Shown in pieces: positions 15,438-23,638 of a stretch of 33,602 nt of DNA. Position numbers and translations under genes: made by a program. The DNA is from Kribbella albertanoniae (lineage in GTDB: Bacteria > Actinomycetota > Actinomycetes > Propionibacteriales > Kribbellaceae). Numbering within the stretch: the first letter of the stretch is position 1; each line of letters begins with the position of its first letter. The stretch spans positions 1-33,602 of the forward strand of contig NZ_SMKA01000067.1 of assembly GCF_004348455.1 (NCBI RefSeq), in the 5' to 3' direction. The notes beneath the pieces were generated by a model. The model ran no database searches, was not told the DNA's origin, and saw only the letters and a list, made by a program, of their open reading frames with translations.

Positions 15438-15791
15438 GTGAAGTATTTGCTGCTGATCAACGCCGGCGAGCTCGACCTGACCGGTGGAGCGGTCGGGTGC
15501 GAGCCGGAGGACTGGATGCGGTTCGACAAGGAGATCACCGAGGCCGGGGTGGTCGTGGCGTCCGAGTCGCTGGCGGACCTGGTCACCCAGACCCGGGTGC
15601 AGGTGGCCAACGACGGTCAGCGGACCGTGACGGACGGTCCGTTCGCCGAGACCCGTGAGGTACTCGGCGGGTTCTACGTGATCGACGTGCCGGACCTGGA
15701 TGTCGCGCTCGACTGGGCCGCCAAGTGCCCGGGCTCGCGGGCCGGCGGTTCGGTCGTGGTCCGCCCGGTCGCGGAGTTCCCGGGCGCATGA
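15438..15791 (+). CDS. YCII-related DGPF-domain protein
   Basis: This 117-residue protein begins MKYLLLINAGE and carries the signature DGPFAETREVLGGFYVIDV of the YCII/DGPF family, a small dimeric ferredoxin-like fold. Such proteins are the standard partners of ECF42 sigma factors, and here the next gene is one, overlapping by 4 bp (ATGA). Their chemistry is unknown. GTG at 15438 has AGGAGG at 7 nt. The 177-bp gap to the divergent epimerase holds a candidate TGTCCA (15376-15381), one base off the TGTCGA -35 motif described for ECF42, but no convincing -10 match. Confidence 0.88.
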   Translation: MKYLLLINAGELDLTGGAVGCEPEDWMRFDKEITEAGVVVASESLADLVTQTRVQVANDGQRTVTDGPFAETREVLGGFYVIDVPDLDVALDWAAKCPGSRAGGSVVVRPVAEFPGA

Positions 15792-17017
15792 CGATGGATC
15801 AGGTCGAGGCAGTCTTCCGGGAGGAGCGCGGCCGGTTGCTGGCCGCGCTGGCCCGGCGGTTCGGCGACCTCGATCTGGCCGAGGAGGTCGCGGCCGAGGC
15901 GATCGAGACGGCACTGGTCCGCTGGCCGGTCGACGGCGTACCGCCGAACCCGGGCGGCTGGCTGATGACGACAGCCCGGCGCAAGGCGGTCGACCGCCTG
16001 CGCCGGGACCAGGTGTACGCCGCGAAACTCGCGATCCTGCAGGTCGACGCGGACCGGGCCGAACCGACCCGGCCCGGCGGCGAGTTCCCGGACGACCGCC
16101 TGGAGCTGTTCTTCACCTGCGCGCACCCGGCGCTGGCCCCCGAGGACCGCGGCGCGCTGACACTCCGCTGTCTGGCAGGACTCAGTACGCCGGAAGTCGC
16201 GCGAGCGTTCCTCGTTCCGGCCGCGACGATGGCGAAGCGGATCGTCCGGGCCAAGGCGAAGATCCGCGACGCCCGGATCCCGTTCCGAGTCCCTTCGAAA
16301 GACGAGCTGCCGGAGCGGCTGCCCGGCGTACTGCAGGTCATCTACTCCGTCTTCACCGAGGGATATGCGGCCAGCTCCGGACCGTACCTGCAGCGCCTCG
16401 ACCTCGCCGAGGAAGCGATCCGGCTAGCCCGCATCCTGCACGGGCTCCTCCCGGCCGAGCGTGAAGTCGCCGGCTTACTCGCGCTGATGCTGCTCGTACA
16501 CGCTCGCCGCGACGCCCGGACCGGCCCCGACGGGCAGGTTGTCCTGTTGGAGGACCAGGACCGCAGCCGCTGGGACCACGACCAGATCACCGAAGGCCGC
16601 GCGCTGGTCGTCAGCGCGCTCACCGGCGGGCCGGCCGGACCCTACGCCGTACAGGCCGCAATCGCCGCCGTCCACGACGAAGCCCCCACCTTCGCGAGCA
16701 CCGACTGGCCACAGATCGTGGCCCTGTACGACGTCCTGTCCGCGCTGGACGGCTCCCCGGTGATCGCCCTCAACCGGGCCGCCGCGATCGCCTTCCGCGA
16801 CGGCCCCGAGGCCGCTCTGACTCTGCTCGATTCCCTGTCCGGGGAGCCTCGGCTGCGCGACTACCACCCATATGCCCTCGCCCGGGCGGACCTCCTGGAC
16901 CGCCTGGAACGCCGTACCGAAGCCATCGCCGCCTATGAGCAGGCGTTGACGCTCGCCGGTTCCGACCCCGAGCGCGTGCATATCCGCGCTCGCCTGACAG
17001 CTCTTAAGGACATCTGA
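15788..17017 (+). CDS. ECF42-type RNA polymerase sigma factor
   Basis: This 409-residue protein is an ECF sigma factor with sigma2 (about 5-70, including LAEEVAAEAIETAL and NPGGWLMTTARRKAVDRLRR) and sigma4 (about 110-160, LAGLSTPEVARAFLVPAATMAKRIVRAK), followed by a long 240-residue C-terminal extension with TPR-like helices (IALNRAAAIAFRDGPEAAL, AIAAYEQALTLAG). This architecture plus the upstream DGPF gene defines group ECF42, which lacks an anti-sigma factor and is thought to be controlled through the extension. The ATG at 15788 overlaps the previous stop; the TGA shares one base with the next gene's ATG. Confidence 0.92.
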   Translation: MTMDQVEAVFREERGRLLAALARRFGDLDLAEEVAAEAIETALVRWPVDGVPPNPGGWLMTTARRKAVDRLRRDQVYAAKLAILQVDADRAEPTRPGGEFPDDRLELFFTCAHPALAPEDRGALTLRCLAGLSTPEVARAFLVPAATMAKRIVRAKAKIRDARIPFRVPSKDELPERLPGVLQVIYSVFTEGYAASSGPYLQRLDLAEEAIRLARILHGLLPAEREVAGLLALMLLVHARRDARTGPDGQVVLLEDQDRSRWDHDQITEGRALVVSALTGGPAGPYAVQAAIAAVHDEAPTFASTDWPQIVALYDVLSALDGSPVIALNRAAAIAFRDGPEAALTLLDSLSGEPRLRDYHPYALARADLLDRLERRTEAIAAYEQALTLAGSDPERVHIRARLTALKDI

Positions 17018-17607
17018 TGGACTACTCCCGGATCGAGGCCGAACGCCTCGACCTCGCCGACTTCCTCGACACCCTGACCGACGCCGACTGGCGCGTCACC
17101 TCCCTCTGCCCCGCGTGGACCGTCCACGACGTCGTCGCGCACCTCACGCTCTCCACCCGCACCACGCTGTCCGACGTACTGCGCGGAGCGATCCGTGCTC
17201 GTGGCAACTGGGAGCGGATGGAGGCCGACGCGGCCGTCGAGCGGGCCGCCCGGTTCACTCCGGCCGAGCTGATCGCACAGTTCCGCGAGACCGCGGCCTC
17301 GACCAAGCGCTCACCGGGCTCGAAGCCGATCGACACCCTCACCGACGCGCTCGTCCACGGTCAGGACATCGCCATCCCGCTCGGCCGCGAACGCGAGATG
17401 CCCCTCGACCTCGCCCAGGCCGCGCTCGACCACGTCCTGAAGAGCCCGTTCTACGGTGCCCGCAAGCGCTTCCGCGACAGCCGCCTGACCGCAACCGACG
17501 CTGACTGGTCGGCCGGCGCAGGCTCCACCGAACTACGCGGCCCAGTGCAGGATCTGCTGCTGGTCGCGACCGGCCGCGAGGCGCGCGCTGGTCAGATCAT
17601 CAAGTAG
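17017..17607 (+). CDS. Mycothiol-dependent isomerase-like (TIGR03083/DinB-fold) protein
   Basis: This 196-residue protein matches the actinobacterial maleylpyruvate isomerase N-terminal family, a DinB-like four-helix bundle that usually binds a metal and may use mycothiol. Seen are CPAWTVHDVVAHLTLSTR, whose histidines fit the metal site, and TDALVHGQDIAIPLGR carrying the third histidine. The substrate is unknown. Its ATG overlaps the sigma-factor stop by one base, so it is the third coupled member of the DGPF-ECF42 operon and may be a downstream effector of that signalling unit. Confidence 0.82.
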   Translation: MDYSRIEAERLDLADFLDTLTDADWRVTSLCPAWTVHDVVAHLTLSTRTTLSDVLRGAIRARGNWERMEADAAVERAARFTPAELIAQFRETAASTKRSPGSKPIDTLTDALVHGQDIAIPLGREREMPLDLAQAALDHVLKSPFYGARKRFRDSRLTATDADWSAGAGSTELRGPVQDLLLVATGREARAGQIIK

Positions 17608-17614
17608 GCCCGCC

Positions 17615-17648
17615 TTGTCAGGCGCCGGGCCGAGTGCCAGCCTGACAA
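17615..17648. repeat. 9-bp inverted repeat abutting the globin start codon
   Basis: TTGTCAGGC (17615-17623) and GCCTGACAA (17640-17648) are perfect inverted copies with a 16-nt spacer. The repeat starts 7 bp after the stop of the previous gene and ends 2 bp before ATG 17651. It could terminate the sigma-factor operon, be a repressor site, or fold in the mRNA to control globin translation. The sequence gives no decision. Confidence 0.5.
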
Positions 17649-17650
17649 CC

Positions 17651-18106
17651 ATGGAGAGCCTGTACGACGCGGCCGGTGGAATGGACGGAATGGTTCGACT
17701 CGCGCATGCGTGGCATGAGCGGGTGCTGGCCGATGAAGTGGTGAGCCACGCGTTCAGTCACGGGTTCCACCCGGACCACACCAAGCGGCTGGCGGCGTAC
17801 TGGGCTGAGGCGCTCGGCGGGCCGACGGCGTACACGTATGTCTACGGGGACCAAACATCCGTAGTCGTCATGCACAGCGGGAACGGTGAGCACCTCGAGA
17901 TGGATCGGCGTGCGATCGCGTGTTTCGACGATGCGCTGGACGACGTTGGCCTGACTGGTGAACTGAAGACCGTTCTGCACGACTACTTCGCCTGGGCGAC
18001 CTCGGTGTCGATGGCCCAGTACCACGGCTCGAAGAATGAAGTGCCGCTCGGGATGAGCATCCCGCGGTGGTCGTGGGACGGGCTTCAGGACGCGGCTGAG
18101 TCGTGA
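17651..18106 (+). CDS. Truncated haemoglobin (group II-like)
   Basis: This 151-residue protein has the truncated globin pattern LYDAAGGMDGMVRLAHAWHERVL, YWAEALGGP (the helix E region with GGP) and a histidine in VMHSGNGEHLEMDRRA that could be the proximal haem ligand. Members bind O2 or NO and are linked to redox or nitrosative protection. It differs from classical GlbO around the proximal site, so the group assignment is tentative. ATG 17651 is chosen because the upstream frame only runs through the inverted repeat. The 3' end overlaps the convergent kinase by 22 bp. Confidence 0.8.
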   Translation: MESLYDAAGGMDGMVRLAHAWHERVLADEVVSHAFSHGFHPDHTKRLAAYWAEALGGPTAYTYVYGDQTSVVVMHSGNGEHLEMDRRAIACFDDALDDVGLTGELKTVLHDYFAWATSVSMAQYHGSKNEVPLGMSIPRWSWDGLQDAAES

Positions 18107-18735
18107 GGTAGGGCTACTGATTTCGCGACCAGCTCGGCGCTCGGGTCGTGCGGTACTTCGGGGTTGCCGTCGACGACTACCTGGGCTCGGTCACGGGTGG
18201 ACTGGGTGGCGAAGTGGTCGCGTTCCCAGCGCATCCACTCGAGCCAGTGGTCGCGGAGGGCCTCGCCGTCGCGCTCGATACCGCGGTCGAGGCGAACCTC
18301 GTTGGTGGTCTCGATCCACAGCCGAAGCGACTGCCACTTGTCGGCGTCGCGGTCGCACGAGGTGACGCCTTCGACGATGAGGACGTCGACAGTGACCGGC
18401 ACGACGTGCAGCTCGGCGTAGGTGCCGGTGTTCCAGTCGTAGCGGCGGTAGCGGCCTTCGCGGCCGTCGGACAGTCGCTGCAGGACGTGGTCGCGCAGCA
18501 GGGCGAATCCACGCTCGGCACCGGCCCAGCCGTCGTACAGGTCGTCCATGTGGATGACGAAGGTGTTCAGGTCACGGGCCTTGGCCCGGGCTTCGAAGCG
18601 GCCGGCGAGGGTGGACTTGCCGGAGCCGGCCGGGCCGTCGATGGAGATCAGCCGGGTCCGGCCGAGCCGCGGGGGCGCGGCCTGGACGTGGTCGAGCAGG
18701 GAGTCCAGGGTCAGGGGGGTCTCAGTTGATTCCAT
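18085..18735 (-). CDS. P-loop kinase, uridine kinase-like
   Basis: This 216-residue cytoplasmic protein has Walker A GPAGSGKST near residues 34-42 and the uridine kinase-like HMDDLYDGW with its acidic substrate-binding residues, then VLIVEGVTS (Walker B-like strand). It resembles the actinobacterial uridine kinase/phosphoribulokinase-like group with an (R)xxRD-type lid region, RLDRGIERDGEALRDHW. It may phosphorylate a nucleoside or another small alcohol, but the substrate is not proven. It overlaps by 14 bp the membrane-protein gene on the same strand and by 22 bp the convergent globin gene. Confidence 0.82.
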   Translation of the reverse strand: MESTETPLTLDSLLDHVQAAPPRLGRTRLISIDGPAGSGKSTLAGRFEARAKARDLNTFVIHMDDLYDGWAGAERGFALLRDHVLQRLSDGREGRYRRYDWNTGTYAELHVVPVTVDVLIVEGVTSCDRDADKWQSLRLWIETTNEVRLDRGIERDGEALRDHWLEWMRWERDHFATQSTRDRAQVVVDGNPEVPHDPSAELVAKSVALPHDSAAS

Positions 18736-19216
18736 GGCGCTTCAGGATGTCCTCGATCTCGTCGAAGTCCGACGAATCTTGCTGCCCACCCTTGGTCCCG
18801 GACTTGGCACCGGGCTTGGCAGCTTTGGCTGGGGCAGCCGACGCGGGCGCCGGGCCGGTGGTGGTCAGTTCACCGGCGGGCTTCGGTTGTTTCTGCTTCT
18901 TCTCCTTCGGCGTCCGCGACCGCGCCACGCCGGAGACGACGTACAGCACGACCGAAACGCCGGCCAGCGCGAATCCGGCCCAGACGGACGGGTCGAAGGC
19001 CAGGTGGGTGACCCAACTGACCGCCGACCGCACCACGTCCCAGACCAGCTCGAGCAGCCCGGTCAGGAACAGCGATACCGGCAGCAGTGACCAGGCCACT
19101 CCGCGCACCCCGGCCGCGGCTCCGCGCCGCCGCCAGGCGGCCCACGAGCCGATCAGGCCGAGGAGCGTGAGGCCCACGCAGAACGGCAGCAGCGTCAAAT
19201 CGTTGAAGTCAGGCAC
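18722..19216 (-). CDS. Conserved actinobacterial membrane protein
   Basis: This 164-residue protein has three hydrophobic segments (about residues 7-27, 40-62 and 77-97), then a cytoplasmic-looking tail rich in lysine, alanine and proline, ending with DSSDFDEIEDILKRHGIN. The acidic helix and RHGI end are a conserved-looking terminal motif that may bind a partner. I do not recognise a named family. The GTG start begins in the 88-bp gap to the divergent SseB-like gene. It precedes the kinase gene with a 14-bp overlap, so the two are probably co-expressed. Confidence 0.72.
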   Translation of the reverse strand: MPDFNDLTLLPFCVGLTLLGLIGSWAAWRRRGAAAGVRGVAWSLLPVSLFLTGLLELVWDVVRSAVSWVTHLAFDPSVWAGFALAGVSVVLYVVSGVARSRTPKEKKQKQPKPAGELTTTGPAPASAAPAKAAKPGAKSGTKGGQQDSSDFDEIEDILKRHGIN

Positions 19217-19304
19217 ATACCCAGGCTCGCACAGTCAGCCCGCGATCCAAGGGGGGAACAGCCCTGACGCCACCCTGAAACCGCGCTCCGGGGACAATAG
19301 GCGG

Positions 19305-19802
19305 GTGCAACCAGCAGAACGGCGTTTGGCATTCACAGGCTTCGACAACGACGACGGTACGGCGGACGCCGGGCTGGCGGCGGCGCTGGCGGCCGGGGAC
19401 CACGGGGCGATGCTGGCGGCGCTGACCCGGGCGCGCCTGCTGGTGCCGGTGGTCGCGATGCTCGGCGAGGTCGAGTACGACGAGAAGGGCCTGGCGCACG
19501 ACAAGACGTCGGACATGGCGGTCGCGCTGCTGCAGGGCCAGGACGGCCGGAACGCGCTGCTGGCGTTCACCGGCACCGAGAGCCTCGCCCGCTGGAGCCC
19601 CGAGGCGCGCCCGATGCCCGCCCAGACCCAGCTGGTCGCAACCGCGGCCATCCAGGAAGGCGCCGCCGCGATCGTCCTCGACATCGCGGGCCCGGCGGCC
19701 GGCGTGATCGAGGAAGACGACGTACGCCGACTGGCCGCCGGCCTCCAGGTGGTTCGCCTGGAAGACGGCGGCTACGGCTGGATCGAGTCAGCCGACGGGT
19801 GA
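19305..19802 (+). CDS. SseB-family protein
   Basis: This 165-residue protein matches the SseB N-terminal family seen widely in Actinobacteria: LAALTRARLLVPVVA, DMAVALLQGQDGRNALLAFTG, and ATAAIQEGAAAIVLDIAGP. The family's role in these bacteria is unknown. GTG 19305 is chosen because homology-like sequence begins right after it, and a -10-like GACAAT at 19293-19298 lies 6 nt upstream, suggesting a leaderless mRNA. The upstream open frame runs antisense through the membrane-protein gene and is not real. The end overlaps the convergent permease gene by 15 bp. Confidence 0.8.
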   Translation: MQPAERRLAFTGFDNDDGTADAGLAAALAAGDHGAMLAALTRARLLVPVVAMLGEVEYDEKGLAHDKTSDMAVALLQGQDGRNALLAFTGTESLARWSPEARPMPAQTQLVATAAIQEGAAAIVLDIAGPAAGVIEEDDVRRLAAGLQVVRLEDGGYGWIESADG

Positions 19803-22325
19803 GGCGAGGGCGTCCATGGGCTTGGGGCGCATGGCGATTCGGCCGGTGATGGCGGTGGTCGGGAGGACCAGGAGCAGTACGACGGCGACCCAGGCGAGCA
19901 GGATCCACGGGGGACCGGAGGGGATCGGCCAGCCGCGGCTCGCGACCGCGATCGGGAGCACGGTGAACGCGGCCGCGATCAGTCCGAGCACCAGCCCGAG
20001 GCCCGCGATCACCAGGCCTTCCAGCATCAGCATCCGCGATACCTGCCGCCGGGTTGACCCGGTCAGCCGCTGCAATCCGAACTCCCGGCGCCGATCCAGC
20101 ACCGCGGCCGCGATCGTGTTCACCGAGGCGATCGCTGTGTAGGCGACTGCGATCCCCGCCAGCAGATAGGCGATATACGCGTCGACTCCGAGCCCGGCGT
20201 CGTACCCCTCGCCCAGCAGTTCCCGGCCACCGGCCGTCGCGCCGGGGAGGTCCGCTTTGAGTGCGGCCTTCTCGTCGGAGGTCTTGAGCAGCAGCATGCT
20301 CGGCAGCCCGGTCGTGGTGTGCGCGGCCAGCAGTTCGGCGGGGAGCAGCAGCGGTTCGTAGCCCGACGGTCCCTCGGCCAGCGCGACCACCTTAACGGTG
20401 ACCAGTGCGTTGTCGCCCAGCCGGACGCCGAGCTCCGAACCCACGTCCACCTTGAGTTTCTTCGCCGTACCGGGCGGCAGCGCGATCGTCGAACCGCGCA
20501 GCTCGTCGAGCGACCCCTTGGTGACCTTGCCTTCGTAGACCGGCCCGCTCAGACCGAGCAGCGGCCAGGCGTCACTCGTGTGCGAGTCGTCGTACGGCGA
20601 TTCGATCCAGCCCTTGCTACGAACGAGTTCGGAGACCGCGGTGACGCCGGGCAACGTGCGGGCGTGCTCGGTCAGCGAGGTGGGGATGCCGCCGGTGGAG
20701 CTGGTGATGACGACGTCCGCGGCCAGGCTGTCGGTGGCGGCTTCGACGGCTGCCTTCTGCTGGGTGGTCTGGGCGTAGATGTTGCCGAGGGCAATGGTTG
20801 TGGCGATGGTGATCGGGATCAGGATCGCGGCGAACTGCACGGCGCGGACCCGCAGGTTGATCACCGCGAGTACGCCGCTGGTGCCGCGCTTCTCGAGCAT
20901 CGTGGTCAGCCGCGGTACCAGCGCTCGCTGGATCACCATCGGAGCCAGGATCGCCACCGCGATGGAACCGGTCAGGCCGGCCGGGCCGCCGATTGCCGCC
21001 GCGTTCGTGGGGCTCATGAAGAGGGTCGAGACCGCGATCGACACGGTTACCCCGGCGAAGATCAGGCCGATCAGGATCCGCACCCGGCTCAGTGCGACAG
21101 CCGGTACGGCGGCCTCCGCGAGCGCCTGGATCGGACGGATCTGCGCGGCCCTGCCAGCTGCGATTCCGACGGTCACTCGCAGGACGACGAAGGTCAGCAG
21201 CGCGGCTCCCACGAACGGCAGGATGCCCTGGTCGAACCGCAGTTGTGCCGGCACGATCCCGCCGCCGGTCAGCAACCCGAAGATCCAGTCCCCGGCGAAC
21301 GGCCCGCACAGCAGCCCGAGTACCAGCCCCAGAATCCCGACTGTGAGAGTCTCGGCGATCACCATCTTCGCCACCTGCCGCGGCGTCGCACCACTGGCCC
21401 GCAACAGCGCCAGCTCACGCCGTCGCTGGCGTACCGACAACCCGATCGTCGCCGACACCACCAGTGCCATCACCACAGCCACCATCCCACCGAAGACGCC
21501 GGACATGATGATCAACGGCAGGCTCGTCGCGATCCCGCGGTACTCCGCAACACCCCGATCGTCACCGGCGTAAGCCTTGACCCCCGCAGGCAGCGCGAGC
21601 GTCTTCGCCAGCTCCCGGGTTGAGGTCCCGTCCGCCGGGAACACGCCGATCGCGTCCGGCGCAGGCACCAACCGCTCAGCCTCCGAGTCCGCAAAGAACA
21701 CCGCCGGTACGTCGACCGCTCGCTCCGCCACCGCGATTCCCGCCACCGTGTACTGCTGCGGGGTGCCGCGGACCGTCACGCTGATCTGGTCACCGGGCTT
21801 GGCGGATCCAGCCAGCCGCTGGTCCAGCACCACCTGTCCAGCCTTCGGCGCGCGGCCGATGGTGAGGCGGTAGGGGGTGAGCTGGGCGGACGCCCAGCCG
21901 TGCCCGATCAGTACCTCGCCAGCAGCCGCTCCCGCGGTGGCGCCCGTTCCGGTCGGGGCGCCCGCTGTGCGGCCGGAGCCGGTCGCGGGGCCGCCGGTCT
22001 GGGTTACCACGGCTGGGAAGGTGCGATCCGCGATTGCGTTCGCGACTCCCGGCGTACTGGCTAGCTTGTTCACCAGGTCTGCGTCGACTCGGTGGCGTTC
22101 GGGGAAGGCGGCTGAGCCTGAGCCGTTCGGCGGGTGGTAGGCAGGGTCGCCGCTGACGAGGAGAGGGACGGCGGCGAGTCGTTGGGGCGGGGCGTTCAGG
22201 CGGAGGCCGGTCTCCAGCAGACCGCCGGCGGCGGCGAGCAGGGCACTGCCGAGGAGCAGCGCGACGAAGATCGCCAGGAAGGCGGCCGTCCGATGCCGCA
22301 AGGTGGTGAGCGCGAGGCGAAACAT
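19788..22325 (-). CDS. FtsX-type ABC transporter permease
   Basis: This 845-residue protein is a large MacB/LolC-like permease. It has an N-terminal membrane anchor (LALTTLRHRTAAFLAIFVAL), an extracytoplasmic domain to about residue 265, an FtsX transmembrane bundle with LSVRQRRRELALLRASGATP, a central helix pair, a second extracytoplasmic domain, and a final FtsX bundle with LDRRREFGLQRLTGSTRRQV. The duplicated FtsX layout is usual for single-chain transporters that export peptides, antibiotics or lipids. ATG follows GAGGAG at 8 nt, 12 bp after its ATPase gene. Substrate unknown; drug or antimicrobial peptide resistance is possible. Confidence 0.93.
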   Translation of the reverse strand: MFRLALTTLRHRTAAFLAIFVALLLGSALLAAAGGLLETGLRLNAPPQRLAAVPLLVSGDPAYHPPNGSGSAAFPERHRVDADLVNKLASTPGVANAIADRTFPAVVTQTGGPATGSGRTAGAPTGTGATAGAAAGEVLIGHGWASAQLTPYRLTIGRAPKAGQVVLDQRLAGSAKPGDQISVTVRGTPQQYTVAGIAVAERAVDVPAVFFADSEAERLVPAPDAIGVFPADGTSTRELAKTLALPAGVKAYAGDDRGVAEYRGIATSLPLIIMSGVFGGMVAVVMALVVSATIGLSVRQRRRELALLRASGATPRQVAKMVIAETLTVGILGLVLGLLCGPFAGDWIFGLLTGGGIVPAQLRFDQGILPFVGAALLTFVVLRVTVGIAAGRAAQIRPIQALAEAAVPAVALSRVRILIGLIFAGVTVSIAVSTLFMSPTNAAAIGGPAGLTGSIAVAILAPMVIQRALVPRLTTMLEKRGTSGVLAVINLRVRAVQFAAILIPITIATTIALGNIYAQTTQQKAAVEAATDSLAADVVITSSTGGIPTSLTEHARTLPGVTAVSELVRSKGWIESPYDDSHTSDAWPLLGLSGPVYEGKVTKGSLDELRGSTIALPPGTAKKLKVDVGSELGVRLGDNALVTVKVVALAEGPSGYEPLLLPAELLAAHTTTGLPSMLLLKTSDEKAALKADLPGATAGGRELLGEGYDAGLGVDAYIAYLLAGIAVAYTAIASVNTIAAAVLDRRREFGLQRLTGSTRRQVSRMLMLEGLVIAGLGLVLGLIAAAFTVLPIAVASRGWPIPSGPPWILLAWVAVVLLLVLPTTAITGRIAMRPKPMDALASPVG

Positions 22326-22337
22326 GATGGGGACTCC

Positions 22338-23078
22338 TCAGGGAGTGGCGGGGGACAGGCTGAGGTGGGCGAGTTCGGCGGCTACTGTCTCGGCGGTGGG
22401 GTGGTCTGACTCGGACACGATCTGGCCGTCTACCAGGAAGACGACGCGGTCGGCGTACGAGGCGGCGACCGGGTCGTGGGTGACCATGACGATGGTCTGA
22501 CCGAGTGCTCGCGACTGGTCCCGCAGCAGCGCCAGGACCTCCAGTGCGGTCACTGTGTCGAGCGCTCCGGTCGGCTCGTCGGCGAAGGTGATCGCAGCGC
22601 GCCCAGCCAGCGCACGTGCGATCGCCACGCGTTGCTGCTGACCGCCGGACAGCTCACTCGGCCGGTGTCCGACCCGCTCGGCCAGACCGACCCGGGCGAT
22701 CACCGAACTCACCCACGCCTCGTCCGGCGACTTCCCGGCCAGCGTCAGCGGCAGGACGACGTTCTGCCGCACAGTCAGCGCAGGCATCAGGTTGAAGGAC
22801 TGGAACACGAAAGCGACGTGCTCACGCCTCAGCTCGGTCAGGGCAGTCTCGTCGAGCCCCAGCAGCGACTGCCCAGCCAACCGGACCTGACCGGACGACG
22901 GTGAATCCAGACCGGCCGCACAGTGCAGCAGCGTGCTCTTGCCGGACCCGGACGGCCCCATCACCGCAGTGAAGGAGCCCTCCGCGAATCCGTAGCTGAT
23001 ACCGCCCAGCGCGGTGACCGCGCCCGGACCGGTGCCGTAGACCTTCCGGACGTCCGTGAGCTGGACCGGGGCGTTCAC
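22338..23078 (-). CDS. ABC transporter ATP-binding protein (MacB/LolD type)
   Basis: This 246-residue ATPase pairs with the FtsX-type permease next to it. Walker A GPSGSGKST is at residues 41-49, signature LSGGQ at 143-147 and Walker B ITFADEPTGALD from about 163; FADEPTGALD is characteristic of the MacB/LolD branch, which works by mechanotransmission rather than import. GTG 23078 overlaps the DUF1707 gene stop by 4 bp (GTGA); the longer upstream frame is antisense noise. The operon is DUF1707-ATPase-permease with TetR divergent, so TetR control is likely. Confidence 0.94.
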   Translation of the reverse strand: MNAPVQLTDVRKVYGTGPGAVTALGGISYGFAEGSFTAVMGPSGSGKSTLLHCAAGLDSPSSGQVRLAGQSLLGLDETALTELRREHVAFVFQSFNLMPALTVRQNVVLPLTLAGKSPDEAWVSSVIARVGLAERVGHRPSELSGGQQQRVAIARALAGRAAITFADEPTGALDTVTALEVLALLRDQSRALGQTIVMVTHDPVAASYADRVVFLVDGQIVSESDHPTAETVAAELAHLSLSPATP

Positions 23079-23500
23079 ACGCCCACCTGTACGTCGGTCT
23101 TGCGGTGGTAGGACTCGTGCGTCCACCACAGGATTGCGACGACCATGCCCAGGCCGAGGTCGGACCAGAGCCACCATGGCCAGTCGAAGTGCCCGAAGAC
23201 GGCCAGCGTCGCCCAGATGACGAACTGCACGACGCAAGCGACCAGCCACACGCCGGTGAACGCCCGCAGTGCGACGGTCAGACCACGCGGCGGCGTCGCG
23301 TCGGTGATCCCGGCGAAGACCTGGCGGAGGTCGCCGCGGTTCCGGGCGTTGCCGAGCAACTCCTGCCGGTCGGCGGCGGCGGTCGGGGCCAGCGCACCCC
23401 GCCGTACGGCGCTGTCGAGCTTGGCGGCGGCCGAGCGGCGGTCGGTCTCGCTCAGGACGACCTGGTCGGGGAGCAACAGGGGATCGAGCAGTGTGTTCAT
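23075..23500 (-). CDS. DUF1707/2TM-domain membrane protein
   Basis: This 141-residue protein has an N-terminal DUF1707-like segment (about 18-60, SETDRRSAAAKLDSAVRRGA, then LLGNARNRGDL) and two transmembrane helices (about 80-100 and 110-128) in a 2TM arrangement with a tryptophan-rich junction (FDWPWWLW). Such proteins are common in Actinobacteria and of unknown function. The ATG has AAAGGA 8 nt before it. It leads the ABC transporter operon with a 4-bp overlap to the ATPase gene and is divergent from TetR. Confidence 0.83.
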   Translation of the reverse strand: MNTLLDPLLLPDQVVLSETDRRSAAAKLDSAVRRGALAPTAAADRQELLGNARNRGDLRQVFAGITDATPPRGLTVALRAFTGVWLVACVVQFVIWATLAVFGHFDWPWWLWSDLGLGMVVAILWWTHESYHRKTDVQVGV

Positions 23501-23528
23501 CGGAGGGTCCTTTCAAGGAGTGGCTGAT

Positions 23529-23559
23529 GTGAAATAGCGTAGGGGTTGAACAGTTTCAC
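23529..23559. promoter_or_regulatory. Candidate TetR operator
   Basis: GTGAAA (23529-23534) and TTTCAC (23554-23559) are inverted copies, and the match extends imperfectly inward (GTGAAATAG against the complement of CAGTTTCAC). The repeat lies in the 138-bp gap between the DUF1707 gene and tetR, nearer the transporter operon. TetR binding is inferred from position. Confidence 0.35.
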
Positions 23560-23638
23560 GCCCCAGGGTGCTCAGCCGCCGATCCGAGGTGGTGGTAGGC
23601 CCCCTTGCCCGGTGGTGCGAGTACGCGAAGATGGGGGA

